Below are positions 22,430-30,261 of a stretch of DNA of 48,400 bases, one piece after another; position 1 is the first letter of the stretch, and every line of letters begins with the position of its first letter. This DNA comes from a virus. The notes beneath the pieces are model-generated. The model was not told the origin of the DNA. It worked only from the letters and a program-made list of their open reading frames with translations, and did no database searches. The position numbers were made by a program, and so were the translations under genes. The stretch spans positions 1-48,400 of the IMG/VR virus record IMGVR_UViG_3300033153_005857, one strand, 5' to 3'.

Positions 22430-22606
22430 CTACTCCACGCTGTTATTTATCTTCTTACCGAAATAGAAACCAAGCACAATCATTGCCGGTTCTGTAGGCA
22501 TTGTGATCTCTTGCTGCATGATAGCTTGATAGCCCATTACTACAATCGTGGGGATGACTACCCCCAAGGCTATTATCTCATCTGTGTTATCTGATAGTAT
22601 GCTCAT
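22430..22606 (-). CDS. Small membrane protein, holin-like, 58 aa
   Basis: The 58-residue frame overlaps the stop of the secreted protein gene upstream by four bases (ATGA). It has two hydrophobic segments (about 10-27 and 42-50) separated by a short polar loop and a charged tail with KK. Small two-segment membrane proteins beside envelope-active proteins are typical holins; function is inferred. Confidence 0.55.
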   Translation of the reverse strand: MSILSDNTDEIIALGVVIPTIVVMGYQAIMQQEITMPTEPAMIVLGFYFGKKINNSVE

Positions 22607-23883
22607 ATTTTAAACTTCCCTGGTATTTTCGGATATGGTGATTTATTACCTTTTGGTGAATCCGGCAGACTCTTTATGTCCATGAATGACTGTGCACTTA
22701 CACCATTATCTATGCCGAATACTGCATGCAAGTATTCACTGTCCACTAGGTGAGCCCCAGCTTCTTCTAGAAATCTTATACAATCCACTGTTGTTCCTTC
22801 ATCGTTCTGCGGTTCGATGAACATCACAACCTCATCATAATATCCATCTGCCGTATAGTCTATGAATGCCACATCTCCGGGCTGCTGATCACCGTATGCA
22901 ATCCATTCTGTGAAATCCTTGTCGGCCATGTCGTCAATGCCGAGATTGTTGACTATATTCTCATTTTCGTTTAATGCCCAGATTATGGCACCTACATCAT
23001 TGATACCTGGAGAATAAGATAATTCTTTGTTAAGTGGGTCCCAGTTCATAGGATTGCCATTAATAATCTCATCGGCGGTATAGAACTCACCCATGACTAG
23101 GTCATATCCTAAGCCGATTGGATTGAAATCTGCGCCATCAAGCAACATTATTCTTTCTGCTGCCCATGAATAGTCTATTGGTTCATCTGGTAAGTATCCT
23201 GGTGCGCCACCAATTATAAGATCGTCGATGTGATTACCGTTAAAAGGACCTGATATTTTCATAGATACAATGTCAGTGTTTTCTGAATAGTATGAAAACT
23301 CTGTAAAGTTCGATGGGCTAGTACCTTCTCTAAGAATCGTAACAGTTATTTTCTCAGAATGTATCCTGTTACCACGTTTATCGAACAGATCGACATACAT
23401 GTTTCCTGATGTTGTTGCCAGAAATGAAACGTATCTCGTATCTTCTTTGAATACAATATGTGTCTTCATTCCGGGCCAAAAACCACCCATAACATCAGGA
23501 CCAGTCATTGGTGAGAAGGCACTCCTACCATTTACAACAAATACATATTCATAAGGTGTCCCGTTTGGATAATGCCCACACCACGGGTATATTCTCATAT
23601 AACATCGGGTATTACCACATGTACTACCTCCGTACGTGACATATGAAGGCCAGTCGCTTGTACCGTAGGGCTGTGTTCCAAGTACCGTTAGAAAAGTTGC
23701 AACCTCTGGGAACTGGTTTTTAAATTCAACACAATTACTACCCTCTTCAAAATCATACATCACACCTTCGATGTGGTTTGGCATTACATTGGCTTTACCA
23801 TATGGCCAATCAGTGATTTGTGCAGCAGAAGCTATACTACTCATCAAAATTATTAGAATTATTGCTATTAGCGTTTTAAACAT
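22603..23883 (-). CDS. Secreted protein with lectin-like and degenerate NlpC/P60-like domain
   Basis: A 426-residue protein with a signal peptide (about 1-20, ending ASAA). Residues about 35-225 form a beta-sandwich resembling PEP-CTERM-type lectin domains (ending HIDDLIIGGAPG). The C-terminal part (about 290-400) has an NlpC/P60-like layout: INDVGAIIWALNEN, then PGDVAFIDYTADGYYDEVVMFIEP. In active NlpC/P60 enzymes a Cys occupies the first motif (D-C-S/G) and a His the 'HVxxY' motif; here Val and Glu stand there, so it may be a pseudo-enzyme or another fold. It has its own promoter and is followed by the holin-like gene. Possibly for exit or for surface modification. Confidence 0.5.
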   Translation of the reverse strand: MFKTLIAIILIILMSSIASAAQITDWPYGKANVMPNHIEGVMYDFEEGSNCVEFKNQFPEVATFLTVLGTQPYGTSDWPSYVTYGGSTCGNTRCYMRIYPWCGHYPNGTPYEYVFVVNGRSAFSPMTGPDVMGGFWPGMKTHIVFKEDTRYVSFLATTSGNMYVDLFDKRGNRIHSEKITVTILREGTSPSNFTEFSYYSENTDIVSMKISGPFNGNHIDDLIIGGAPGYLPDEPIDYSWAAERIMLLDGADFNPIGLGYDLVMGEFYTADEIINGNPMNWDPLNKELSYSPGINDVGAIIWALNENENIVNNLGIDDMADKDFTEWIAYGDQQPGDVAFIDYTADGYYDEVVMFIEPQNDEGTTVDCIRFLEEAGAHLVDSEYLHAVFGIDNGVSAQSFMDIKSLPDSPKGNKSPYPKIPGKFKI

Positions 23884-23908
23884 TACATATGCCTCAAATT
23901 ATTATTCA

Positions 23909-23924
23909 GTATATGTATATATCG
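23909..23924 (-). promoter_or_regulatory. TATA promoter of the secreted protein gene
   Basis: Plus-strand AGTATATGTATATATC lies 26-41 nt upstream of the start at 23883, leaving a leader of only a few bases. A second AT-rich box (23930-23940) is nearby. Transcription would cover the secreted protein, holin-like protein and receptor-binding genes. Confidence 0.5.
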
Positions 23925-23941
23925 TCCAACTATTATATAAT

Positions 23942-24205
23942 TCACCGTGGCCAGTTCCTTGGATCTTTAAGATTTAACGATTTCCACTGCCCCCAATCGA
24001 TCATCATCAGAAACGCTATGATTATCATTAGTATGCCATAGGTTTCATGACCTAGTACATCCAGCAGATCCGTCTGGCCAAATGTCCATATATGCTCGAT
24101 TATCAAGAAAGACCCAGATAATATCAAACACGTTGCTAATAGCTTCTTGTAGTATGGTTTAAGTCTGTGCCAATTCTCTTTCGTGGGTATGGATTCACCA
24201 GTCAT
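23942..24205 (-). CDS. Two-helix membrane protein, 87 aa
   Basis: The protein starts MTGESIPTKENWHRLKPYYKKLL, followed by two transmembrane helices (about 25-41 and 55-70) and a basic tail (KSLNLKDPRNWPR). The N-terminal 30 residues resemble the 33-residue protein encoded just upstream (MTGPSIPWKMSPEQWKRFKEYCKK), suggesting tandem duplication. Holin-like topology, but no family recognised. Confidence 0.6.
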   Translation of the reverse strand: MTGESIPTKENWHRLKPYYKKLLATCLILSGSFLIIEHIWTFGQTDLLDVLGHETYGILMIIIAFLMMIDWGQWKSLNLKDPRNWPR

Positions 24206-24208
24206 TGC

Positions 24209-24319
24209 CTACCTCTTTGCTTTTGCGCCGGTGTTCCTGCAGACTGGTGTTTGATTCCTACCTCTGCCACCAGACTTGCGGCCTGCCTGGCTCCCGTCTT
24301 TTCGTCCATAGTTTGTCAT
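24209..24319 (-). CDS. Basic Gly/Arg-rich microprotein, 36 aa
   Basis: MTNYGRKDGSQAGRKSGGRGRNQTPVC... is strongly basic and Gly/Arg-rich with a C-terminal Cys motif. Similar short 'GGRGRNxTxxC' proteins are widespread in archaea and bacteria, with unknown role (recollection of pattern, not a search). The start codon is two bases after the upstream stop and the stop is three bases before the next start. Confidence 0.55.
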   Translation of the reverse strand: MTNYGRKDGSQAGRKSGGRGRNQTPVCRNTGAKAKR

Positions 24320-24321
24320 GA

Positions 24322-24423
24322 TTACGTACCTATCAACATTGCTGAAATTGGCTTCTTACAGTATTCCTTGAAGCGTTTCCACTGCTCCGGTGACATCTTC
24401 CATGGAATTGATGGGCCCGTCAT
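24322..24423 (-). CDS. Microprotein, 33 aa, related to the downstream membrane protein
   Basis: MTGPSIPWKMSPEQWKRFKEYCKKPISAMLIGT. It aligns with the first 30 residues of the 87-residue protein at 23942-24205 but lacks the membrane helices. It may be a shortened duplicate or a functional peptide. Tight spacing to neighbours supports translation. Confidence 0.45.
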   Translation of the reverse strand: MTGPSIPWKMSPEQWKRFKEYCKKPISAMLIGT

Positions 24424-24429
24424 TTAAAT

Positions 24430-24999
24430 CTATCCATCATATCCTTGTATTGAAACTGTGCCGAGTTTGTTCATTTTCCAACGAGTATCCCAGTGAAAAA
24501 CAACTGGTTCGTTTGTAACTTCATCTGCACTCGCTGCAATTCTTCTAAGCCTCCATTGAATATTTTGGCCTGCTACCATTGTGGTGCAATCACATTCGAA
24601 CGCAATTATATTTGCATACCATGCATCTGTAGTTGTTAAAGTCACTTCACTTGTCACTGTTTCTTGTATCGTGTCTGGTATTATATGTAAAATATCTTCT
24701 GATTGCCATTCCATCTGAAATTGATATTTATCTCCAATATCTTCAGCTCCGGTTGTGGCAGTTATAGCGACAAACCAAGGACATGTTATACCATCCCATG
24801 TGTGTGGAATTCTCATCTTAAGTAATAATTCTTCATATGGTTTTGCAGGTGTTTCCCAAATGTCCATTGAGTAACCTCTGAATAACCCTCGGTTAATCAT
24901 TGTTGGAATCGACTTGTCATTAGAATAATTTTCATCTAAGAACGGATGTCTTGAATCCCACGATGGAGAATATATTTTTCTTTTGATAAATTCATCCAT
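24430..24999 (-). CDS. Hypothetical virion protein, 189 aa
   Basis: A 189-residue protein with beta-rich central part (KYQFQMEWQSEDILHIIPDTIQETVTSEVTLTTTDAWYANIIAFECD) and aromatic residues, located among head-associated genes five bases after the upstream gene. Probably a capsid- or neck-attached protein. No family recognised. Confidence 0.5.
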   Translation of the reverse strand: MDEFIKRKIYSPSWDSRHPFLDENYSNDKSIPTMINRGLFRGYSMDIWETPAKPYEELLLKMRIPHTWDGITCPWFVAITATTGAEDIGDKYQFQMEWQSEDILHIIPDTIQETVTSEVTLTTTDAWYANIIAFECDCTTMVAGQNIQWRLRRIAASADEVTNEPVVFHWDTRWKMNKLGTVSIQGYDG

Positions 25000-25004
25000 T
25001 TAAG

Positions 25005-25394
25005 TCACTCCGAATATGTCACTTTCAATACTCCTGATGTGGTGCCAGTCCTTATCGCCTTAAATGTGGCAAGGTCGGCGGCACTATTCAATGTTATTAT
25101 GTCGCCAACCTCGACCAGATGACCTTCATCTGAAGCCGGATTCGTGCCATCCTTTCGGACTCTGATTTGCGCAGTCTCTAACGTCATCTCTGCCTTAGTC
25201 GAAGCATCATATGTACCCGATGTCAAACCCACAGCACTATCTGCAACAGTTACGCTTTCATAAGCATACGCATCAGATCCACCACCAATAACATTACCTG
25301 CAGCATCAATATTCTGGACATGTTGGACAATCGTGTCTGTCGTTCTAGCTGTGTCTGCAGGGGACTGTAGTGCGCCTTTCTTTATTTCAGACAT
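25005..25394 (-). CDS. Hypothetical virion protein, 129 aa
   Basis: A beta-rich, Thr/Ala-rich 129-residue protein (IGGGSDAYAYESVTVADSAVGLTSGTYDASTKAEMTLET...VEVGDIITLNSAADLATFKAIRTG). The 'TAEITLETAQIRVRLDG...EVGDxITL' type pattern is common in small phage fibre or head-decoration proteins. Exact role unknown. Confidence 0.55.
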   Translation of the reverse strand: MSEIKKGALQSPADTARTTDTIVQHVQNIDAAGNVIGGGSDAYAYESVTVADSAVGLTSGTYDASTKAEMTLETAQIRVRKDGTNPASDEGHLVEVGDIITLNSAADLATFKAIRTGTTSGVLKVTYSE

Positions 25395-25404
25395 GATTTA
25401 TCTC

Positions 25405-25542
25405 TTATGCTATCACCATGAATTTCTGCTTTTTACTCTCCATGAATGACATTACATGAATTGTCGCGGTATTTGCAATTGCATCAACTGCGGTTTTCAC
25501 ATCAGCAGGATCGTCGTATATAGTTGCTACAAAATCAACCAT
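25405..25542 (-). CDS. Small protein, 45 aa, in head module
   Basis: A 45-codon frame between two structural genes with 10-15-base gaps. The product (MVDFVATIYDDPADVKTAVDAIANTATIHVMSF) resembles a short alpha/beta unit of virion-region proteins. No family recognised. The reading frame is complete and fits the operon spacing. Confidence 0.5.
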   Translation of the reverse strand: MVDFVATIYDDPADVKTAVDAIANTATIHVMSFMESKKQKFMVIA

Positions 25543-25557
25543 GATTCACAACCCCGA

Positions 25558-26070
25558 TTAGACCACTGTGTAATATATGTAGTATTTTCCTGCCAGCGAT
25601 GCTGCGTTTGCAACCAGTATTTTGCCTGTAAGAAATGCTGTGGTCCCGCCGTTTTCATCCAGACCATGCACATTTTCAGTTGCATTTGTACCTGATACAC
25701 CAGCAGATAAGCTTGAATATATCGCAGTAGCGTTTAAGTCGCACCCGTCTAAGATGGTGTCCGCTGTGCCTGTTGCTGTTGTGGCTGGACCCACGTCCAA
25801 TACTGATGATCCTGTGCCACCTGCCGTGGTTGTTTCAACAACTACTTGTAAGACATGGATTGCCACCGATTCTGGGTTCTCCCATGCAAATGCGAATGCG
25901 TCTGCGTTTCCTGATGCAAGGGCGCCTTTCACTACCTTGATCTCACCAGCATCTACTGCGGCCAGAGCGTCAAGTTCTGTGTCGATTAATGCTAATTCTG
26001 ATGTGATTTTCTGTGCAAGTGTACCTTTTACTTGCCTGAACTCTATTGCGGTCTTTGCTGTGTATGTCAT
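25558..26070 (-). CDS. Head-associated protein, 170 aa
   Basis: The first gene after the major capsid terminator. It has an N-terminal helical part (about 10-45, KGTLAQKITSELALIDTELDALAAVDAG) and a beta-rich Thr/Gly/Ala C-terminal part (VLQVVVETTTAGGTGSSVLDVGPATTATGT...GKYYIYYTVV). Similar two-part proteins decorate capsids. Function is inferred from place and composition. Confidence 0.55.
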   Translation of the reverse strand: MTYTAKTAIEFRQVKGTLAQKITSELALIDTELDALAAVDAGEIKVVKGALASGNADAFAFAWENPESVAIHVLQVVVETTTAGGTGSSVLDVGPATTATGTADTILDGCDLNATAIYSSLSAGVSGTNATENVHGLDENGGTTAFLTGKILVANAASLAGKYYIYYTVV

Positions 26071-26111
26071 TATTAAGATTCTCCTGATGTGTTTGTACTT
26101 GAGATTAGTCC

Positions 26112-26144
26112 AAAAAATTAAATGTGGGCGACAACCGGCCGCCC
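26112..26144 (-). terminator. Terminator after the major capsid gene
   Basis: On the minus strand a GGGCG...CGCCC stem (26140-26144 with 26126-26130) is followed by ATTTAATTTTTTGG. Stem plus six T lies 14-46 bases after the capsid stop codon. It would uncouple abundant capsid mRNA from the minor protein genes downstream, or act as partial terminator. Confidence 0.65.
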
Positions 26145-26157
26145 GTCGTTACATCCC

Positions 26158-27150
26158 CTAGTTTCCAGTAGATTCGTACTGAATTGCCAATGGTTCGGTT
26201 AATACAGTCTTGTTCTCAAACCAGAACTGCATGATAGTGGCCTTGGTGTCCTTCTCCATATACTCGTAGTAATGAAGGCCCATGTTCGGAGCTGATTTTG
26301 TAACTTCCTTCCCGTCAACAATCGTCTTATATTTCACCCGCGCACTGGCAGTGGAAAACATCGGGTCACTGTATACGTGAAGTTCGGCACCGAGGTTATT
26401 TCTATCAATGCCAAGTATGTCACCGTCTGTAAGGCCAGACTTTACCTTGTGAAGAGTCATATCTGCTTGTTTGACATAGATTGTATCTCGGTTTACCATT
26501 GTACCAGTTGGCCGACCGTCGTTGAACTGTCCACCATCTATGAAATTCAAATATTCTTTCGCATCATAGAAACTGTTTTTGTGAACAAACGCCTCGGTCG
26601 TGCTGTATGGATACCCTTCGATATCAGCATCCTCAGCCAAAGCCATTAGGTCTGTTACAGGTGTAGCATCTGCACCTGACCACACACCACCAGCAGCCAC
26701 ACTTGCTGCATACAAAGTGGTTGAGCCTGTTCCTGCCGTCATTGCCGTATATTGTGCAGTATTGATCTGTTCGGCAAGGATGTACCCGGCTCGATTGAAA
26801 TATCTCTCGATTGCTGCTTCTCCTGCTACCCCATCACGAACCACTGATCTCGGGACTGCGATTTCAAAACCCTTTGATTCTGTCATTGCTGCAGCGGTTG
26901 ATGGTAATGAGAAGTCAAGCCGTGGCAAGTCTGCGCCTACTTGGAATCGTGGTGCGGTCTGTTTTTTGGTGTCTCCTGAAATACCAACATCATCATACAG
27001 ATACATGAATGATGCACGGTCTTCCATTATTGGGCCGTTGAGATAGTCTCCAAAAATCAAATTTGGTTCAACTTTCTCATATATTTTCCTTATGGCAAAT
27101 CCTGGCTGTAACCAGCGATCAGATGTTCCTCCCACACTAGGTCCTGACAT
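26158..27150 (-). CDS. Major capsid protein, HK97 fold
   Basis: A 330-residue protein of the size and composition of HK97-type capsid proteins, following the protease/scaffold and decoration genes. Features include an N-terminal arm, an E-loop-like region (KKQTAPRFQVGADLPRLDFSLPSTAAAMTESKGFEIAVPRSVVRDG), spine helix around 120-150 (AAIERYFNRAGYILAEQINTAQYTAMT), and P/A-domain pattern (LMALAEDADIEGYPYSTTEAFVHKNSFYDAKEYLNFID...RDTIYVKQ). The N-terminus is short, in keeping with a separate scaffold encoded in the protease gene. Confidence 0.85.
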   Translation of the reverse strand: MSGPSVGGTSDRWLQPGFAIRKIYEKVEPNLIFGDYLNGPIMEDRASFMYLYDDVGISGDTKKQTAPRFQVGADLPRLDFSLPSTAAAMTESKGFEIAVPRSVVRDGVAGEAAIERYFNRAGYILAEQINTAQYTAMTAGTGSTTLYAASVAAGGVWSGADATPVTDLMALAEDADIEGYPYSTTEAFVHKNSFYDAKEYLNFIDGGQFNDGRPTGTMVNRDTIYVKQADMTLHKVKSGLTDGDILGIDRNNLGAELHVYSDPMFSTASARVKYKTIVDGKEVTKSAPNMGLHYYEYMEKDTKATIMQFWFENKTVLTEPLAIQYESTGN

Positions 27151-27153
27151 GAT

Positions 27154-27792
27154 TCAGGCCCCCGTTACGGAGTACAATACACCGTTTATACCAACAAGAC
27201 AATTCAGTTGGTCTCCTGCCGACCCGTCAGCTCCATAGTGGAATGCTATAATTCCGGTCCCAGTATCAGCGGCAGAATATAGTTTTATCTCGATTGTATC
27301 ATCATCAGCAGAATCACTGGTGATATTGTGGTGAAGTGCTGCGGTCTGCCCCACTTCCCAACCGTTTGTTCCATCAAGCGTCACTTCTGCTTTCAGAATC
27401 TTTGTTATGCCTGCATACATTTCAACCAGCGCTATTCTAAAATATCCACCGGATAAGCGGTCTGCAAGATCGGTATTAGAACTGGTTGGAACATTAACCC
27501 ATTGTGGTTCACTTACAATTTGTCCAACTGTGAAACTTTCTGTAGTCACAGGCGTTTCCATCACAGGGAGGCCATCTGTTGCATCCCATGTACAATCTGT
27601 GTCATTGCTAATTGCTACCATATTACCACGTGCAAGTGGGGATGCCACGGTAACAACCGCTGATGTTGTGCCACTCACATCAAATACAGTACCTGTTGCT
27701 GTGACAGTAGCATTACCTTCGTCCAGAATACATGTGATTATTGGGCCATGGTGTTTGTAGTGTCCGGCGATGTTGTCTGTTGAGTCTGTCAT
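27154..27792 (-). CDS. Capsid decoration-like protein, 212 aa
   Basis: A beta-rich 212-residue protein encoded three bases before the major capsid gene. Its layout (GTVFDVSGTTSAVVTVASPLARGNMVAISNDTDCTWDATDGLPVMETPVT) resembles decoration or stabilisation proteins (gpD-like or 'DUF2190'-like) that sit between protease and capsid genes. Assignment rests on position and composition. Confidence 0.55.
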   Translation of the reverse strand: MTDSTDNIAGHYKHHGPIITCILDEGNATVTATGTVFDVSGTTSAVVTVASPLARGNMVAISNDTDCTWDATDGLPVMETPVTTESFTVGQIVSEPQWVNVPTSSNTDLADRLSGGYFRIALVEMYAGITKILKAEVTLDGTNGWEVGQTAALHHNITSDSADDDTIEIKLYSAADTGTGIIAFHYGADGSAGDQLNCLVGINGVLYSVTGA

Positions 27793-27795
27793 AAT

Positions 27796-29124
27796 TCACA
27801 CCAGTCCTAATTTACGGTTGTGGTCACTCATTGCTTTCATATCGGCTGCTTCCGTGTCGTTTTGGTCAGAATTTACAAATTCTTGCCCAGATTCTCCATG
27901 CTCTTCCTTGTTCTGAATACCTACATACTTTGTGCTGAAAGTGTACGGATCTGTATCGAATTCACCCCTCAATGACTTCTCATCTTCGTCCGTGTGTGTC
28001 AGGCCAGGCGGCAGCTTATTCTTGATCTCTGCCCACTGTTCATCTCGCTTGACTTTAAGAGCGTCCGTTTCCTTCTGCTCGAATTCATGCACCTTTGTTT
28101 CAAGATCGGTGATTGTTGCTTTGCGTGTCTCAATATCCTTATTTGCGATCTCAAGAGTACTATCATTCTCGGTTGCCTGAGTTTTCAAGTCCTCGATCTG
28201 CTTATTAGCGATGTCCAGCTTAGAGGTCACATCGCCAATTTCCTTATTAGCTATCGTCAATTCAGATGATAGCTTACTTACTTCGTCCATATTTTCAACC
28301 TCCGTGGTTGTTAATGTGTCACTGTTATGACTGTGATCTCCGCCTGTATCTGGCGGTTTGCCTGAACCAATTACCGCATTATACAGATCGATAATCGGTT
28401 GTTTAATCTTTTCAGATATTGTATGGTCTTCCATAATTTCACCTCGATTAGTGAACTCTATAAATTCTTCTTTATTAAGTATAACTGCGCCGTGGTCCTT
28501 CGGCATGTTCTGAGAATCTTCTTTGAAAAGCAGTACGTGATTTGGAGTCACATTCAGTATTCTGCTAGCTTTATCTGCTGCGCCCATGAATCCAGTTGAT
28601 AGTGATGCCTGGCCATCTTTAATAAGTTGTGCAACATCAGTATTGGTATTTGTAATGCCTGCCATCAGCCTGGGATGTCCTTCAGTGGCAATATACGGCT
28701 TAGATACCTGGCCTACAATCTCACCTTTGATGGCTTCTAGTGCCTCAGCCTGATTTTCTACGAATAGCTTCATATCAGGGTGATCATTAGCATAGACAAC
28801 AGGTATGCCTTCCCACGCACTAACAGACTGAGTGAACGGTTCAACCGGGAAGCAGTACCCTCCAATCTCACGATTAAGCGTCTGTAGTATAGCGTCGTGA
28901 ACTTCAGCCTTCTGCTTGATTTCTACCCATTTGTCATCTGTCTTCTTATATTTCTGACCTACTGCGGACCATGCAATAGCGTTTGCACATGCGTCCCGGT
29001 CTTCCCTATCTGCGCAAGTTCCATCATACGCAGAATTAAAAGCTGCTAAGAAAATCTCCTGCCCGTGTTTTGGTAATGCATCCTTTACTGGAGCTGGCAG
29101 GTCGGCTAATGAAGCATAAGGCAT
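27796..29124 (-). CDS. ChaB domain + prohead protease + scaffold fusion
   Basis: A 442-residue fusion. Residues 1-68 match ChaB (LPAPVKDALPKHGQEIFLAAFNSAYDGTCADREDRDACANAIAWSAVGQKY). Residues about 75-220 match DUF2213-type prohead proteases, with conserved ANDHP, GQVSKPYI, LSTGF and PNHVLL motifs. The remainder (about 240-400) is a long coiled coil (SKLSSELTIANKEIGDVTSKLDIANKQIEDLK) typical of a scaffold, then an acidic tail. The protease matures the capsid and degrades the scaffold. ChaB-protease fusions occur in phages and haloarchaeal viruses. Confidence 0.85.
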   Translation of the reverse strand: MPYASLADLPAPVKDALPKHGQEIFLAAFNSAYDGTCADREDRDACANAIAWSAVGQKYKKTDDKWVEIKQKAEVHDAILQTLNREIGGYCFPVEPFTQSVSAWEGIPVVYANDHPDMKLFVENQAEALEAIKGEIVGQVSKPYIATEGHPRLMAGITNTNTDVAQLIKDGQASLSTGFMGAADKASRILNVTPNHVLLFKEDSQNMPKDHGAVILNKEEFIEFTNRGEIMEDHTISEKIKQPIIDLYNAVIGSGKPPDTGGDHSHNSDTLTTTEVENMDEVSKLSSELTIANKEIGDVTSKLDIANKQIEDLKTQATENDSTLEIANKDIETRKATITDLETKVHEFEQKETDALKVKRDEQWAEIKNKLPPGLTHTDEDEKSLRGEFDTDPYTFSTKYVGIQNKEEHGESGQEFVNSDQNDTEAADMKAMSDHNRKLGLV

Positions 29125-29162
29125 ATTCTACAATTAATTTATGTAGTATATTAGAATTCAGG

Positions 29163-29300
29163 TTAATTTTTATTCAAAAAATTCTGTACAGTTTTATGAG
29201 TTACCCCGATATCCCTCGAAATTTCATTGATGAATTTCGATTCTTTGTTTTCGATGATGTATTGCTTTTGTTCTTCTGAGAGTGGGTATCCTTTTGGCAT
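29163..29300 (-). CDS. Small helix-turn-helix protein next to HNH gene, 45 aa
   Basis: The 45-residue protein, MPKGYPLSEEQKQYIIENKE..., has a helix-turn-helix pattern (SKFINEISRDIGVTHKTVQNFLNKN), like the DNA-binding domains often carried by homing endonucleases. It begins five bases after the HNH stop. It may be a detached specificity domain of that nuclease. The 38 bases after it are AT-rich and precede the protease gene. Confidence 0.65.
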   Translation of the reverse strand: MPKGYPLSEEQKQYIIENKESKFINEISRDIGVTHKTVQNFLNKN

Positions 29301-29305
29301 GTGTT

Positions 29306-30136
29306 TTATATTATTCTTTCAATAGTATAATAACATTCTCCATTATATTCATCCATCAATCTATCAGTGAAATACTTTTCCCAGTGTTCCCGATTTTGGT
29401 TTGTTTTATTGTGACATGATATACATAATGGAACAAACAATGGTTTTACATCATTACAACAAACCATTTTATCATAATTAACATGATGCACACTTAATTT
29501 TCGTCCGTTTTGTGGCTCTCCACAAAGAAAACATGTATTATTAAAAAATAATCTAACCCGCTCTCTTAATTCATTGTTGAATTTTTGACAGTATGGTTCA
29601 AACGATGAACCGCCGTTCCAATTATAATTGTTTTTACCTGAGTTTCCTTTAAGTGCACATTCTTTTGAGCAGTAGTTACGATGTGGTGATTTTAATTGTT
29701 TATATGATGCAAGATATTCTTTTCCACAATATGAACATATTGTTAATTCGCTTCTGTTCTTAGCAGCATAATTACATTCAATACTACAATATTTTCCTCG
29801 GTCTCCTGTTCCATGTGATTTTTTCATATAGAATATTTTACCACAATTTAAACAAATACATTCTACTTGCTTTTCCATGGATTTATTATAACATTCCACC
29901 GAGCAAAACTTACCTTCTCCTTTTTCGTGTCTACGTTTAATAATTTCAAATTTTTCTCCGCATTGTTGGCACGTATGTTTTATACGTGGTTTCCACTTAT
30001 GATTATCTGCGCCCTTTTTATAATCACGGTGTTTGAAATAACAATTACGGCTGCAATATTTTCCATTTCCTGCCTTTATCTCAGATGGATAAGCATAAAA
30101 AGTATTACCACAATGTATACATTTACATTCAATCAT
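29306..30136 (-). CDS. HNH endonuclease with four N-terminal zinc fingers
   Basis: A 276-residue protein. Residues 1-165 hold four repeats of a CxxCGxxF...KYCSxxCxxK zinc finger; residues about 185-250 form an HNH domain with LSVHHVNYDK, paired CFLCG and PLCISCHNKTN. The gene lies between Mu F-like and protease genes and interrupts an otherwise uninterrupted head operon, has its own AT-rich promoter, and is visibly more AT-rich than its neighbours. These signs mark a free-standing homing endonuclease that entered by transfer. Confidence 0.85.
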   Translation of the reverse strand: MIECKCIHCGNTFYAYPSEIKAGNGKYCSRNCYFKHRDYKKGADNHKWKPRIKHTCQQCGEKFEIIKRRHEKGEGKFCSVECYNKSMEKQVECICLNCGKIFYMKKSHGTGDRGKYCSIECNYAAKNRSELTICSYCGKEYLASYKQLKSPHRNYCSKECALKGNSGKNNYNWNGGSSFEPYCQKFNNELRERVRLFFNNTCFLCGEPQNGRKLSVHHVNYDKMVCCNDVKPLFVPLCISCHNKTNQNREHWEKYFTDRLMDEYNGECYYTIERII

Positions 30137-30261
30137 ACAGCATCAACATGTATTTATATGCTGTAATACAATATATAACTTGCTCATCCTGAAAATATAG
30201 CATCAACAACTACTTTTTACAGGGTGGGCTTTATTAATAATACTTAGAATATAATAAGTAT
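30137..30261 (-). promoter_or_regulatory. AT-rich spacer with promoter of HNH gene and inverted repeats
   Basis: Minus-strand TTATATATTG (near 30168-30178) can serve as TATA box for the HNH gene about 35 nt ahead of its start. CAGCAT...ATGCTG (30138-30143 with 30158-30163) forms a hairpin. Directly after the Mu F-like stop codon, AATACTTA (30239-30246) and TAAGTATT (30255-30262) form a further inverted repeat, possibly the end signal of the upstream mRNA. The element AGCATCAACA occurs twice (30139 and 30199). Confidence 0.5.
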
